DNA of 64,000 nucleotides from positions 1-64,000 of the forward strand of contig NZ_VRYZ01000010.1 of assembly GCF_008064635.1 (NCBI RefSeq), read 5' to 3'. Position numbers and translations under genes: made by a program. Each line of letters starts with the position of its first letter. The stretch's first letter is position 1. Positions 33,233-42,434 of the stretch are shown here, one piece after another. The stretch comes from Parahaliea aestuarii (GTDB taxonomy: Bacteria; Pseudomonadota; Gammaproteobacteria; Pseudomonadales; Halieaceae). The notes beneath the pieces are model-generated. The model did not search any database, was not told the DNA's origin, and saw only the letters and a list, made by a program, of their open reading frames with translations.

Positions 33233-33871
33233 ATGCGATACGAGGACTTCAGGCGCGAGTACCTGGCCGGCGGCCTCAGCCGGGAGATGCTGGACGACTG
33301 CCCGATCCGCCAGTTCGAGCTCTGGCTGGAGCAGACCGTGGGCAGTGAGTTGCAGGACCCGACCGCCATGGTGCTGGCCACCATTGATGAAAGTGGTCTG
33401 CCCTGGCAGCGCATCGTGCTGATGAAAGGGGTGTCCACCGCGGGCTTTGTGTTCTATACCAATTTCGGCAGCAACAAGGCCCGGGATATTGCGGTCAACC
33501 CGCAGGTGTCACTGCTGTTTCCCTGGAACGTACTGGACCGCCAGGTCATTGTCGGCGGGCGCGCGGAAAAAATGAGTGTGGCCGAGTCGGCGCGTTACTT
33601 TTTCAGTCGCCCGCGGGAGAGCCAGCTGGCGGCCTGGGCATCAGAGCAGAGCCGGCCCATCTCCAGGCGCGCCGTGCTGGAAGCCCAGGTACAGAAAATG
33701 CGCGATAAATTTGGTCGCGGCGAGATCCCCATGCCGGACTTCTGGGGCGGCTACCGCGTGGTGCCCGAGCGCATCGAGTTCTGGCAGGGCGGCGCCCATC
33801 GCCTGCACGACCGCTTCCGCTACACTCGAGAGAGCGACAAGGGCTGGCGCATTGAGCAGTTACAACCCTGA
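33233..33871 (+). CDS. pdxH: Pyridoxamine 5'-phosphate oxidase
   Basis: A 212-residue FMN enzyme that oxidises pyridoxine or pyridoxamine 5'-phosphate to pyridoxal 5'-phosphate. Family stretches are clear: MVLATIDESGLPWQRIVLMKG, FVFYTNFGSNKARDI, LLFPWNVLDRQVIVGGRAEKM, FSRPRESQLAAWAS and the C-terminal signature FWGGYRVVPERIEFWQGGAHRLHDR. Start fixed by an ideal AGGAGG seven bases before the ATG. A lipocalin-like gene follows 18 bases on, so the two may be transcribed together. Confidence 0.97.
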   Translation: MRYEDFRREYLAGGLSREMLDDCPIRQFELWLEQTVGSELQDPTAMVLATIDESGLPWQRIVLMKGVSTAGFVFYTNFGSNKARDIAVNPQVSLLFPWNVLDRQVIVGGRAEKMSVAESARYFFSRPRESQLAAWASEQSRPISRRAVLEAQVQKMRDKFGRGEIPMPDFWGGYRVVPERIEFWQGGAHRLHDRFRYTRESDKGWRIEQLQP

Positions 33872-33889
33872 ACAGATGAGGAGCCAACG

Positions 33890-34360
33890 ATGATTCAAAC
33901 GAGCGACCTGGTGGGCGCCTGGCAGCTGGAATCCTGGACCATCGGCTATTCCAACAGCGACAAGCTCAGCAACCCCTTTGGCGAAGACCCGCAGGGCTTG
34001 CTGCTCTACACCGCGGACGGCTGGATGAGCGCCTCTGTCTGTCGCCCCGATCGCTCCCCCCTGCCTGAGGGGGAGAGTCCGCGCACCCTGCCGGATGCGG
34101 CCAAGGCAGAGGCCTACGCCAGCTACTTTCACTACGCCGGCCGCTTCCGGGTACAGGGCGGCGATGTCATCCACTACGTCAGCCAGAGCCTGAACCCCAA
34201 CTTTCCCGGCAGCGAACAGCTGCGCCACGCAGAGCTGGACGGCCAGACCCTGGTACTGAGCGGCAAGGATCAGGTGGGCGAGGTCACCCGCTTCCACTCC
34301 CTGGTGTGGCACCGCGTGCCCCGGACGGAGCCTGATTTGCCGCCCATTGACAGCGAGTAG
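33890..34360 (+). CDS. Lipocalin-like domain protein
   Basis: A 156-residue cytoplasmic protein with a lipocalin-like beta barrel: first strand LVGAWQLESWTIGY, then GLLLYTADGWMSASVCRP, YFHYAGRFRVQGGDVIHYV and the closing TRFHSLVWHRV. Members of this group are widespread and mostly uncharacterised; ligand unknown. GAGGAG upstream supports the ATG. It converges on cinA with 18 bases between stop codons. Confidence 0.85.
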   Translation: MIQTSDLVGAWQLESWTIGYSNSDKLSNPFGEDPQGLLLYTADGWMSASVCRPDRSPLPEGESPRTLPDAAKAEAYASYFHYAGRFRVQGGDVIHYVSQSLNPNFPGSEQLRHAELDGQTLVLSGKDQVGEVTRFHSLVWHRVPRTEPDLPPIDSE

Positions 34361-34378
34361 GGCGAACAGGGCGAGGGG

Positions 34379-35665
34379 TCAGCCGACCCGGCGCTGGGCG
34401 AAGTAGCGCGGCTGGCTGTTGAGGCCGAGCAGACGGCGGCGGATCATGTCGAGGCCGGCGGCGGCGAGCATGGTCTGGAACAGGGTGCGTTCTACCGGCC
34501 AGCACAGTTGCAGCGCTTCAATATTGTCCGCATCGCCCCAGGCCAGCCACACCGTTCCCACCGGTTTGTCCGGGCTGCCACCGCCGGGGCCGGCGATGCC
34601 GCTGACGGCGATGGCGTAGTCGGCGTCCGCTCTGGCCAGGGCCCCCGCGGCCATCTGTCGCACCACTGCCTCGCTGACCGCCCCGTGCTCGCGCAGGGTG
34701 TCCTCGCTGACCCCCAGCACGGCGGCCTTGATGGCGTTGTCGTAGGTGACAAAGCCGGCGTGGAAGGCGTCGGAGGAGCCCGCGATACGGGTCAGCATGC
34801 TGGCGATCAGACCGCCGGTGCAGGACTCTGCGGTGGTCAGGGTCCTGCCCTGTGCGCGCAACAGATCCAGCACTGCCTCCGCCAGCTGGATATCCCCCTC
34901 GCCGATGATGTGATCGCCAAACAGGGCTTCCAGCTGCGCGCGGCAGCGTTCGCGGGCCGGCAGGGCTGCGCGGCTGGTGACGCTCAGCTTGATCTCCATC
35001 TGCGGCGCACCGGCGCGAAATCCGAGTTCCACGTCCGCCGGCCAGTCGGGGCAGGCATCGGCGATGATCTGCTGGGCCGAAGACTCCCCCAGGCCAAAGG
35101 TCTGCAGGCGCAGTACGCTGTGCTCGCTGCCCGTCCCCCAGCGCTGCGCCAGGTCCGCCACGATCAGGTCCAGCATTTTTTTCAGCTCACCGGGCACCCC
35201 CGGGGTACAGATGATGCGGCAGGCACCCACGGCCAGTTCGAAGCCCACGGCGCTGCCCACCGGGTTGTCCACCAACTGGCAGCCGGCTGGCAGCATGGCC
35301 TGTTTGCGGTTGGCGGCGTTCAGCTGCAGATTGCGCCTGGCGCACCACTGTTCGAGGTGGGTGATGGCGCCGGGGTGCTCCGCCAGCGGCACGCCGGCCA
35401 CCGCCGCCAGGACTTCCGCGGTGAGGTCATCCACCGTGGGCCCGAGCCCGCCGTTGACGATGACCAGCTCCGCCTCTTGCGCCATCGCCGCCAGTTCGCG
35501 TACCAGCAGGGCGCGGTCGTCGCCCACCGTCACCTTGCGCAGCACCGGGATGCCGAGTTCCCCCAGGCGGCGGGCGATCAGGGCAGAGTTGGAATCCACC
35601 GTGTCGCCGCTCATGATCTCGTTGCCGGTGAGCAGCAGTTGCACGGAGGGGGTCGGGTTTGCCAT
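34379..35665 (-). CDS. cinA: CinA-family NMN deamidase / pyrophosphatase
   Basis: A 428-residue protein with both CinA parts: the N-terminal MoCF/COG1058 domain (LLLTGNEIMSGDTVDSNSA, VIVNGGLGPTVDDLT, CTPGVPGELKKMLD) and the C-terminal deamidase domain (TTAESCTGGLIASMLTRIAG, YAIAVSGIAGPGGGSPDKPVG). The second hydrolyses NMN to NaMN in pyridine-nucleotide recycling. The start at 35665 was taken because the 40 residues encoded before it are not conserved. Unlike in many proteobacteria recA is not adjacent. Confidence 0.95.
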   Translation of the reverse strand: MANPTPSVQLLLTGNEIMSGDTVDSNSALIARRLGELGIPVLRKVTVGDDRALLVRELAAMAQEAELVIVNGGLGPTVDDLTAEVLAAVAGVPLAEHPGAITHLEQWCARRNLQLNAANRKQAMLPAGCQLVDNPVGSAVGFELAVGACRIICTPGVPGELKKMLDLIVADLAQRWGTGSEHSVLRLQTFGLGESSAQQIIADACPDWPADVELGFRAGAPQMEIKLSVTSRAALPARERCRAQLEALFGDHIIGEGDIQLAEAVLDLLRAQGRTLTTAESCTGGLIASMLTRIAGSSDAFHAGFVTYDNAIKAAVLGVSEDTLREHGAVSEAVVRQMAAGALARADADYAIAVSGIAGPGGGSPDKPVGTVWLAWGDADNIEALQLCWPVERTLFQTMLAAAGLDMIRRRLLGLNSQPRYFAQRRVG

Positions 35666-35777
35666 GGCAGTCACGCATCCGGAAAAATGGACTGCACAGC
35701 ATATCCCACAATGCGCCGGTGTATGCAAAGTGCTACCTTGCCGTCGAAGTAAGGCTGCGGGCAAAGGGGAGGGTGCC

Positions 35778-36353
35778 ATGAGCATGCAGTACTGCCCCGA
35801 ATGTGGCGGGGCGCTGGTTCCCTACACCGTGGCGGGGCAGGTGCGCAACCGCCAGTTCTGCCCGGCCTGCGGCGAGCCGCGCTGTGAATCGCCCATGGTG
35901 GTGGTGACCTGCTTTATCGCCAGCGGCAAGCGCCTGCTGTGGATTCGCCGCGCGCTGCCACCCAAGGCCGGCCTGTGGGCCATCCCCGGCGGCTACCTGG
36001 AGGGCGGCGAAACCCTGGCCGAGGGCGCCGCACGGGAGTTGCGGGAAGAAACCGGGGTGCTGATCGACCCGCAGCGCCTGCAGCTCTACATGACCGGTAC
36101 CCTGACCTTCATCAACCAGATCTACGTCGGCTTTCGCGCCACGGTGGACAGCGACTTCACCCTGCCCGGGGCAGAGTCGCTGGACTGCGCCTTCTTTTCC
36201 CGCGCAGAGTGCCCGTGGCGGGACGTGGCCTACCCGGAAGTGAACAATGCGGTGGAACAGGCCTATCGCGACCTGGAATCCGGCCGTTTCGAAGTCTGGC
36301 ATGCCGAGATGACCGGCAAGCGCTACTCGCTGGTGCCGGTCGAAACCCGCTGA
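35778..36353 (+). CDS. Nudix hydrolase with zinc ribbon
   Basis: A 191-residue protein. The N-terminus is a zinc ribbon (CPECGGALVP, CPACGEPRC), followed by a Nudix domain with an intact Nudix box (GGYLEGGETL, AARELREETGV). This layout recalls the NudC group, but the protein is shorter than E. coli NudC and the NudC SQPWPFPxS motif is absent, so the substrate (a nucleotide diphosphate derivative) is open. Start chosen at 35778 because GGGAGG lies just before the ATG. It is divergent from cinA. Confidence 0.9.
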   Translation: MSMQYCPECGGALVPYTVAGQVRNRQFCPACGEPRCESPMVVVTCFIASGKRLLWIRRALPPKAGLWAIPGGYLEGGETLAEGAARELREETGVLIDPQRLQLYMTGTLTFINQIYVGFRATVDSDFTLPGAESLDCAFFSRAECPWRDVAYPEVNNAVEQAYRDLESGRFEVWHAEMTGKRYSLVPVETR

Positions 36354-36362
36354 GCACCGGCT

Positions 36363-36953
36363 TCAGAAGCCGCCGTGTTCCTCCAGATGGGCCCGCTCTT
36401 CCGCAGTGGTGGTCCGGCCCAGGGCCGCATTGCGGTGCGGGAAGCGGCCGAAGCGGACAATAACGTCGCGGTGGGCCTGCGCGTAGCGGCGAAAACCGGC
36501 GAAGTCGGGGTGACCGGTTATGGCCTCCAGCTCCCGGAACAGGGCCACGCATTCCTCCTGGGCGTCCGCGTCTTCGGCATGCTCCAGCGGCATAAAAACG
36601 AACACCTGGTGAATGGCCGGCAGGCGCTGGTGGTGGCCGGCGGCAATGAAGGCCTGGGCCAGTTCGAAGGCGCGCTGGTCGCCGCTGAAGGCGCGGGCAT
36701 CGTCGCGGAACAGATTGCGCGGGAACTGGTCCAGCAACAGCAGCAGCGCCACCAGGCCGCGGTCGTTTTCCGCCCAGGCGCCCAGCTCACCGGCCAGTGC
36801 CTGTTCCACCAGGGTGCCGTAGCGGGCGCGGATGAATTCATCGGTGTCGGCGTCCTTGCGAAACCAGAGTCCGTGACGGTCTTCCCTGGGCATACCTTCG
36901 TCGTTCAATTCACCGAACCAGAAGTCGAGAACGTCGTCGATGTCTTCGGTCAT
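36363..36953 (-). CDS. DUF924 family protein
   Basis: A 196-residue helical protein with the DUF924 features: DVLDFWFGEL at the start, LLLLLDQFPRNLFRDDARAF in the middle and a HRDVIVRFGRFPHRNAALGR stretch at the end. The family has a TPR-like fold and an unclear role; some annotate it as a haemolysin-like membrane protein, without good evidence. Start set by GGAGG before the ATG at 36953. It converges on the Nudix gene. Confidence 0.92.
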   Translation of the reverse strand: MTEDIDDVLDFWFGELNDEGMPREDRHGLWFRKDADTDEFIRARYGTLVEQALAGELGAWAENDRGLVALLLLLDQFPRNLFRDDARAFSGDQRAFELAQAFIAAGHHQRLPAIHQVFVFMPLEHAEDADAQEECVALFRELEAITGHPDFAGFRRYAQAHRDVIVRFGRFPHRNAALGRTTTAEERAHLEEHGGF

Positions 36954-37038
36954 GGTCGCCTCCTTCCCGCCCGTGGCCGGTCGCGATTGTGGTAAGGTGC
37001 CGCCTTCCTTTCTTACTCCAGCATAGTGGAATATTTTC

Positions 37039-37674
37039 ATGGCACTACAACCCGAGGTGGAACTGTCCACTGACGAGCAGAAAGTCAGCTATGGCTTCGG
37101 TTTGCAGTTTGGCGACCAGCTGCGCCGCAACCAGTTCGAGGGGCTGGACCTGCAGGCGGTCATGGCCGGCATGCAGCACTGGTTCAGCGAGCAGCAGGCC
37201 CTGCTGTCAGACGCCGAGCTCAACCCCAGCTACCAGGCGATCCAGGACAGGCAGAAGGCGGCCGCCGCGGAGCTGGCGCAGAAGCGCGCCGAGCTGGCCA
37301 GCCAGTTTCTCACCGCCAACGCGGCGCGCGAGGAGGTCTCCACCACCGCCAGCGGCCTGCAGTACGAAGTGCTGGAAGCCGGCAGTGGCGAAGGCTCCCC
37401 CGGCCCGGCTGACCAGGTGGTGGTGCACTACCACGGCACCTTTGTCGATGGCACGGTGTTTGACAGCTCGGTGGAGCGCGGCGAACCCGCCGAGTTTGGC
37501 GTCAACCAGGTCATTCCCGGCTGGACCGAGGCGCTGCAGCTGATGAATGTGGGCGACAAGTGGCGCATTGCCTGCCCGCCGGCACTGGCCTACGGTGAAC
37601 AGGGTGCAGGCGGTACCATTCCACCGAACACTGCACTGGTGTTCGACGTGCACCTGATCGCCGTCAAGGACTGA
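37039..37674 (+). CDS. fklB: FKBP-type peptidyl-prolyl isomerase (FklB-like)
   Basis: A 211-residue isomerase that catalyses proline cis-trans changes in protein folding. The first 90 residues are the dimerisation part (KVSYGFGLQFGDQLRRNQFEGLD), followed by a helical linker and the FKBP domain (VVVHYHGTFVDGTVFDSSVE, QVIPGWTEALQLMNVGDKW, ALAYGEQGAGGTIPPNTALVFDV). The active-site residues of the FKBP fold (Y, F, W, Y) are present. No signal peptide, so cytoplasmic like FklB. It is divergent from the DUF924 gene. Confidence 0.93.
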   Translation: MALQPEVELSTDEQKVSYGFGLQFGDQLRRNQFEGLDLQAVMAGMQHWFSEQQALLSDAELNPSYQAIQDRQKAAAAELAQKRAELASQFLTANAAREEVSTTASGLQYEVLEAGSGEGSPGPADQVVVHYHGTFVDGTVFDSSVERGEPAEFGVNQVIPGWTEALQLMNVGDKWRIACPPALAYGEQGAGGTIPPNTALVFDVHLIAVKD

Positions 37675-37702
37675 ATCACAAGCGCCCGCCGGGGAGGTTT
37701 CC

Positions 37703-38863
37703 ATGAGCGCCAATATCACGCTTCCGCGCATCCTGCGCATCGGCGCCGGCGCCAGTAGTGAACTGGTGGCGGTACTGGCGGAACTGGGCTATCGCCGGCC
37801 CTTGCTGGTGACCGATCCCTTCATGGTGGCGCAGGGCTTCTGCGAACGCCTGACAGCGCCGCTGGCAGCCGCGGGCATTCCCTGGGGGCTGTTCGGTGAC
37901 TGTGTGCCCGACCCCACCACGGACAGCGTAGATGCGGGCCTCGCCGCCTGGCAGGCAGGTGACTACGACTGCCTGATCGCCCTCGGTGGCGGCAGTTCCC
38001 TGGACACCGCCAAGGCCGTGGCGGTGCTGGCCCGTCACGGCGGTCGCATGCGCGATTACAAAGTGCCCGCGGCGGTCCACAGTGCAGCGCCGGTCATTGC
38101 GGTACCGACCACTGCCGGTACCGGCTCGGAGGTGACCCGCGCGGCGGTGATCACCGATACCGGGAGCGAGGAAAAAATGCTCTGCATGGGCCTGGGGCTG
38201 GTGCCGGAAGCCGCGCTGGTGGACTTCGAGCTGACCCTGTCCATGCCAAAGCGCCTCACCGCCGATACCGGCCTCGACAGCCTCTGCCACGCGCTTGAGG
38301 CCTGGGTCAGCCGCAAGGCCAACCCCTTTACCGATGGTGTGGCCCTGTCGGCCATGCGCATCATCAGCCGGCATATCCGCACCGCCTGCAGCGAGCCGGA
38401 TAACCGGCGCGCCCGCGAGGCGATGATGCTTGCGGCGACCCAGGGCGGTATGGCCTTCGCCAACGCCTCGGTGACCCTGATTCACGGCATGAGTCGCCCC
38501 ATCGGTGCCCACTTCCATGTGCCCCACGGCCTGTCCAACGCGATGTTGCTGCCCGAGGTGACCGCCTGGTCCCTGCCGGGCAACCCGGCGCGCTATGCCG
38601 AGGCGGCCAAAGTGATGGGAATGGCCGGTGCCGGCGACGGCGAAGACGCTGCGCTGGACAAGCTGGTGGCGGGGCTGCGACAACTGAACGCCGACCTGGA
38701 AGTGCCCGGCCCGGCAGCCTGGGGCATCGACGCCGGGCGCTGGCAAGCGCTGCTGCCACTGATGGCTGAACAGGCCCTGGCCTCGGGCTCCCCGGGCAAC
38801 AATCCGCGCCTGCCAGAGGTGGCGGATATTGTCGATCTCTACCAGCGGGTGTGGGCGACCTGA
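37703..38863 (+). CDS. Iron-containing alcohol dehydrogenase
   Basis: A 386-residue enzyme of the type-III alcohol dehydrogenase family: NAD(P)-binding GGGSSLDTAKAVAVLA, VPTTAGTGSEVTRAAVITDTG, then the metal-binding aspartate and histidines in DTGLDSLCHALEAW and IHGMSRPIGAHFHVPHGLSNAMLLP. The substrate alcohol is unknown. A GGGGAGG ribosome binding site precedes the ATG at 37703. Downstream, the ParA gene follows after 91 bases. Confidence 0.95.
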   Translation: MSANITLPRILRIGAGASSELVAVLAELGYRRPLLVTDPFMVAQGFCERLTAPLAAAGIPWGLFGDCVPDPTTDSVDAGLAAWQAGDYDCLIALGGGSSLDTAKAVAVLARHGGRMRDYKVPAAVHSAAPVIAVPTTAGTGSEVTRAAVITDTGSEEKMLCMGLGLVPEAALVDFELTLSMPKRLTADTGLDSLCHALEAWVSRKANPFTDGVALSAMRIISRHIRTACSEPDNRRAREAMMLAATQGGMAFANASVTLIHGMSRPIGAHFHVPHGLSNAMLLPEVTAWSLPGNPARYAEAAKVMGMAGAGDGEDAALDKLVAGLRQLNADLEVPGPAAWGIDAGRWQALLPLMAEQALASGSPGNNPRLPEVADIVDLYQRVWAT

Positions 38864-38954
38864 GGCAAAATCTGCCCCCGCGCTTACATTGCCAACGGCC
38901 ATTGATTACACTCGGGGGCTTCCCCCACCAGGCCGAAAATGGTTCATTCGCTGT

Positions 38955-39752
38955 ATGAGACGCGTTGTATTCAATCAGAAGGGCGGTGTCGGCAAGACCA
39001 GCATCACCTGCAATCTCGCCGCTATCTCCGCCCGGCAGGGCTATCGCACCCTGGTCCTGGACCTCGACGTCCAGGGCAACACCACCCACTACCTGGTCGG
39101 TGAGATCGACGCCGAGTCCTTCCCGGCGGAGGCCCAGGGTGTGGCGGGGCTGTTCAAGCAGACGGTCGGGCCGCGCAAGATGCGCAATAACCCGGATTCC
39201 TTCGTCTGGGAGACGCCCTGGGACAACCTCTACCTGATGCCTTCCAGTCCGGTGCTGACCCAGATGGAAAAGGAGCTGGAATCGCGCTACAAGATCTACA
39301 AGCTGCGCGATGCCCTCGACAAGCTGGACGAGGAGTACGACCGCATCTATATCGATACACCGCCCAGTTTCAACTTCTATTCCAAGTCTGCCCTGATCGC
39401 CGCCAACGCGGTTCTGGTGCCCTTCGACTGCGACAGCTTCGCCCGCCAGAGCCTCTACGCCCTGATGGAAAACATCGCCGAACTGCAGGAGGACCACAAT
39501 CCCGACCTGGAGGTGGAGGGCATTGTCATCAACCAGTTCAACAGTCAGGCGCGGTTGCCCGGAGAGCTGGTGGCTGAACTGGAGGACGAGGGCTACCCGG
39601 TGCTGGCGACCTACCTGTCCAGTTCCGTGAAAATGCGCGAATCGCACCGCGAACACCGCCCGCTGATTGACCTGGCGCCCAGCCACAAACTGACGCAGCA
39701 GTATCTGGAACTGCACGACGAGCTGGAGAGCGCGCTGTCCGCAGCCGCCTGA
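38955..39752 (+). CDS. ParA-family ATPase without ParB partner
   Basis: A 265-residue ParA/MinD-type P-loop ATPase: deviant Walker A (KGGVGKTSITCNLAA, residues 8-15), LVLDLDVQGNTTHYLVG, Walker B (IYIDTPPSFNFYSKS) and a C-terminal region VIVNQF-like (EGIVINQFNSQARL). No ParB, parS or MinD-partner gene is beside it. Orphan members of this family position protein clusters or serve unknown roles. The ATG at 38955 starts directly at the first strand, so earlier in-frame residues are not used. Confidence 0.88.
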   Translation: MRRVVFNQKGGVGKTSITCNLAAISARQGYRTLVLDLDVQGNTTHYLVGEIDAESFPAEAQGVAGLFKQTVGPRKMRNNPDSFVWETPWDNLYLMPSSPVLTQMEKELESRYKIYKLRDALDKLDEEYDRIYIDTPPSFNFYSKSALIAANAVLVPFDCDSFARQSLYALMENIAELQEDHNPDLEVEGIVINQFNSQARLPGELVAELEDEGYPVLATYLSSSVKMRESHREHRPLIDLAPSHKLTQQYLELHDELESALSAAA

Positions 39753-39907
39753 CCGGCCCTGCCGCCTTCGCGACGGAGGCGGCGTATCCTATCTGTATGG
39801 CCTCTGTAGCAGGCTGGGGCTGCCGAATGCTCGCTGTCCCGGGTGCCAATCTCACCAGCTGATAACAAAAAGTAATCAGAAACTCTTGTAGAACTTTTAT
39901 TTAATAT

Positions 39908-39922
39908 TGGGAATCATTCGCG
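39908..39922 (+). promoter_or_regulatory. Candidate Fur-like operator before the TonB receptor
   Basis: The 15-base stretch TGGGAATCATTCGCG keeps the central palindrome GAATcATTC of Fur sites and matches 9 of 14 bases of the 7-1-7 Fur consensus. It lies 41 bases before the start of a TonB-dependent receptor, the expected place for iron control. No other iron gene is adjacent, so the call rests on pattern and context. Confidence 0.45.
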
Positions 39923-39962
39923 TCTACATTTTCATTAGAACTTTCTTCTGGGGACAGACACG

Positions 39963-42344
39963 ATGCACACACCCGCCCAATTTACCGCGGTCTTCCGCCG
40001 CGCCGCCCTGTCATCCGCTATTGCCGTTGCGCTTGCCGAAACGGCAATAGCCGCGGAATCGGGCGGCGGCAAACCCCGCGCCATGGAAGAGATGGTGGTC
40101 ACCGCCGCTGGCTACGAGCAGAAGCTGACCGACGCACCTGCCAGTATTTCCGTGATTTCCCAGCAGGAGATTCTGTCCCGCCCCCACGTCAACCTGCTGG
40201 ACATGCTCAAGTACCAGGAGGGTATCGATATCGGCACCACCCGGGACAAGACCGGCCAGGGCAGTGTCAGCATGCGCGGCCTGACCGGCGAGTACACCCT
40301 GTACCTGATCGACGGCAAGCGCCAGAACAATCACGGCGACATCTACCCCAATAACTTCGGCGGCAACGCCTTTGGCCACATGCCCCCGGCAGAGGCCATC
40401 GAGCGTATCGAAGTCATCCGCGGCCCGGCCTCCACTCTCTACGGCGCCGATGCTCTGGGCGGAGTCATCAACATCATCACCAAAAAAGTAACCGACGAGT
40501 GGTACGGCTCCATCAGCCTCAGCGGCACGCTGCAGGAGAACGACGATTTCGGCAACGATATGCAGGTGGACTTCACCGCAACAGGGCCCCTGATCAAGGA
40601 CGTTCTGGGTCTTGGCGTGCGCGGCAGTTATTACGAGACAGAAGCGTCCTCGCCGGAACTGGAGCCCATCCTCGACCCCAATGGCGACGTTCATGTGCGC
40701 AGTGTCGGCTTTGGCGGCGGCGGCCGCACGGTGGAGAGCGAAACCGGGGAATACGGTTTCACCCTGACCTGGACGCCCGGCGATCGCAACGCTGTGCGCT
40801 TCGACTACGACAGGTCCAGCCAGGTCTACGACAACACGCCTTTCATCAATCCTGACAGCGGCGAGCTGAGCTATCCGCTGGGCACCAGGGACAACATCGA
40901 GGCCCTGTGGCAGGAGCGTGGCGGCAACCTCAATCCCCGCGCCGGTTATGCCGCCGACCAGGAGTTCAGCCGCGAGTGGTGGTCCCTGAGCCACGAGGGC
41001 AACTGGAACTTCGGTACCAGTACGGTTTCGCTGGCCTATGTGGACACCAAAAACGAGGGCCGCACCCTGCCTCTGACCGTGGACGAGCGCCTGTTGCTGG
41101 CGGAAATGTATTACGGCACCGGCGACTACGCCGGCATGGCCGAGCAGGCGCGCAAGGATCTGGCCGAGGCTACCTTCCTGCCGCGCCCGGCCCGTCCCCT
41201 GGACAGCAGCCAGTACACCCTGGACGCCCGCCTCGATATTCCGCTGCAGGCTTTCGGCAGCCACATGCTGGTGGTGGGTGGCCAGGTGATCGATGGCGAA
41301 CTGGAAGACGGCGTGTTCGGCATGGAAAGCAACAATCCCGGCGCCGTGCAGGAACAGAAGATGTACTCCCTGTTCGTGGAGGATAGCTGGAGCCCGATCA
41401 CCCCGCTGACGGTCACCGCCGGCATGCGTTACGACGAGCACGACGTGTTCGGCAGCCAGGTGTCCCCGCGCCTCTACGGTGTGTACGCCCTGACCCCGAC
41501 GTGGACGGTCAAGGGCGGCGTGGCCACCGGCTACAAGACGCCCGAGACGACCGATCTCTACGATGGCATCACCGGTTTTGGCGGCCAGGGTACCTCGCCC
41601 TTCGCCGGCAACCCGGAACTGGAGCCGGAAACCAGCGTGAACAGCGAAGTGGCCCTGTACTGGGAGGGCGAGGACGGCCACAAATTCAACGTCACCTACT
41701 TCAACACCACCTTCGAGGACAAGATCGCCCGCGGCGACACGGTGATGAGCTGTGAGGTGACCGGCGGTGTACGCCCCTGCGTGAACCTCGGCGCCTACGA
41801 CCAGCTCGGTTACACCACCTACAGCCAGAACATCAATATCGACGACGTCGATATCCAGGGTGTGGAAGTGGCCGGCCGCTACCTGATCAGCGAGCGCTGG
41901 AGCCTGAACGCCAACTACACCTGGACCGACAGCGAGCAGAAGAGCGGCCCCCAGGAAGGTGAACCCCTGACCAACACTGCAGAGCACATGGCCAACGTCA
42001 CCCTCGACTGGCAGGCGCTCGACAGCCTGACCCTGACCCTGCAGGGCGAGTTCCGCTCCGACCGCTACCGCGGCTGGAACGACCTGCTGGACAGGGCCCA
42101 GTACTACGAGAACTACGACCTGTGGAACCTGGGTATCCGCTACGCCATTACCGACAACATCGCTCTCACCGGGCGCGTCAACAACCTGCTGGACGAAGAC
42201 TTTACGACCTACAGCACGGATTTTGTCGACCTCAATGGCGATGGCCTCTACGAAGCGGACTCCGACGAGGTGCAGTTCACCGACCACTACAACGTGATGG
42301 CGGCGGGGCGCAATTACTGGCTGAGCCTGCAGGTGTCTTTCTGA
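39963..42344 (+). CDS. TonB-dependent outer-membrane receptor
   Basis: A 793-residue outer-membrane receptor of the FepA/CirA type for siderophores or other metal complexes. It has a signal peptide (ALSSAIAVALAETAIAA), a TonB box-like stretch (EEMVVTAAG), a plug domain (PASISVISQQEILSRPHV, GQGSVSMRGLTGEYTLYLIDGK, GPASTLYGADALGGVINIITK) and a barrel that ends in the aromatic residue LQVSF. The ligand cannot be assigned. The Fur-like site upstream suggests induction at low iron. A hairpin at 42385-42414 lies after its stop. Confidence 0.95.
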   Translation: MHTPAQFTAVFRRAALSSAIAVALAETAIAAESGGGKPRAMEEMVVTAAGYEQKLTDAPASISVISQQEILSRPHVNLLDMLKYQEGIDIGTTRDKTGQGSVSMRGLTGEYTLYLIDGKRQNNHGDIYPNNFGGNAFGHMPPAEAIERIEVIRGPASTLYGADALGGVINIITKKVTDEWYGSISLSGTLQENDDFGNDMQVDFTATGPLIKDVLGLGVRGSYYETEASSPELEPILDPNGDVHVRSVGFGGGGRTVESETGEYGFTLTWTPGDRNAVRFDYDRSSQVYDNTPFINPDSGELSYPLGTRDNIEALWQERGGNLNPRAGYAADQEFSREWWSLSHEGNWNFGTSTVSLAYVDTKNEGRTLPLTVDERLLLAEMYYGTGDYAGMAEQARKDLAEATFLPRPARPLDSSQYTLDARLDIPLQAFGSHMLVVGGQVIDGELEDGVFGMESNNPGAVQEQKMYSLFVEDSWSPITPLTVTAGMRYDEHDVFGSQVSPRLYGVYALTPTWTVKGGVATGYKTPETTDLYDGITGFGGQGTSPFAGNPELEPETSVNSEVALYWEGEDGHKFNVTYFNTTFEDKIARGDTVMSCEVTGGVRPCVNLGAYDQLGYTTYSQNINIDDVDIQGVEVAGRYLISERWSLNANYTWTDSEQKSGPQEGEPLTNTAEHMANVTLDWQALDSLTLTLQGEFRSDRYRGWNDLLDRAQYYENYDLWNLGIRYAITDNIALTGRVNNLLDEDFTTYSTDFVDLNGDGLYEADSDEVQFTDHYNVMAAGRNYWLSLQVSF

Positions 42345-42384
42345 GCGGAAGCGCTCAAACGCTTCCAGCGTTCTTCAAACTGAA

Positions 42385-42414
42385 AAGGGCGGCCCGCTGT
42401 GCGGTGCCGCCCTT
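42385..42414 (-). terminator. Hairpin terminator for the flavin oxidoreductase gene
   Basis: A perfect 9-bp stem (AAGGGCGGC at 42385-42393, GCCGCCCTT at 42406-42414). Read on the minus strand the stem is followed by TTTT, so it fits a terminator for the minus-strand gene that ends at 42435. On the plus strand there is no T run, but the hairpin may still slow transcription from the TonB receptor. Confidence 0.6.
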
Positions 42415-42434
42415 GCTGTGTTATCCGCTACGCG

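Noticed and set aside
38955-39752. Chromosome partition locus
   Set aside because: No ParB gene or parS-like sites nearby, and no rsmG/mnmG cluster that marks the origin.
40011-42287. 758-residue minus-strand open frame
   Set aside because: Shadow of the TonB receptor gene; the receptor has signal peptide, plug and barrel signatures.
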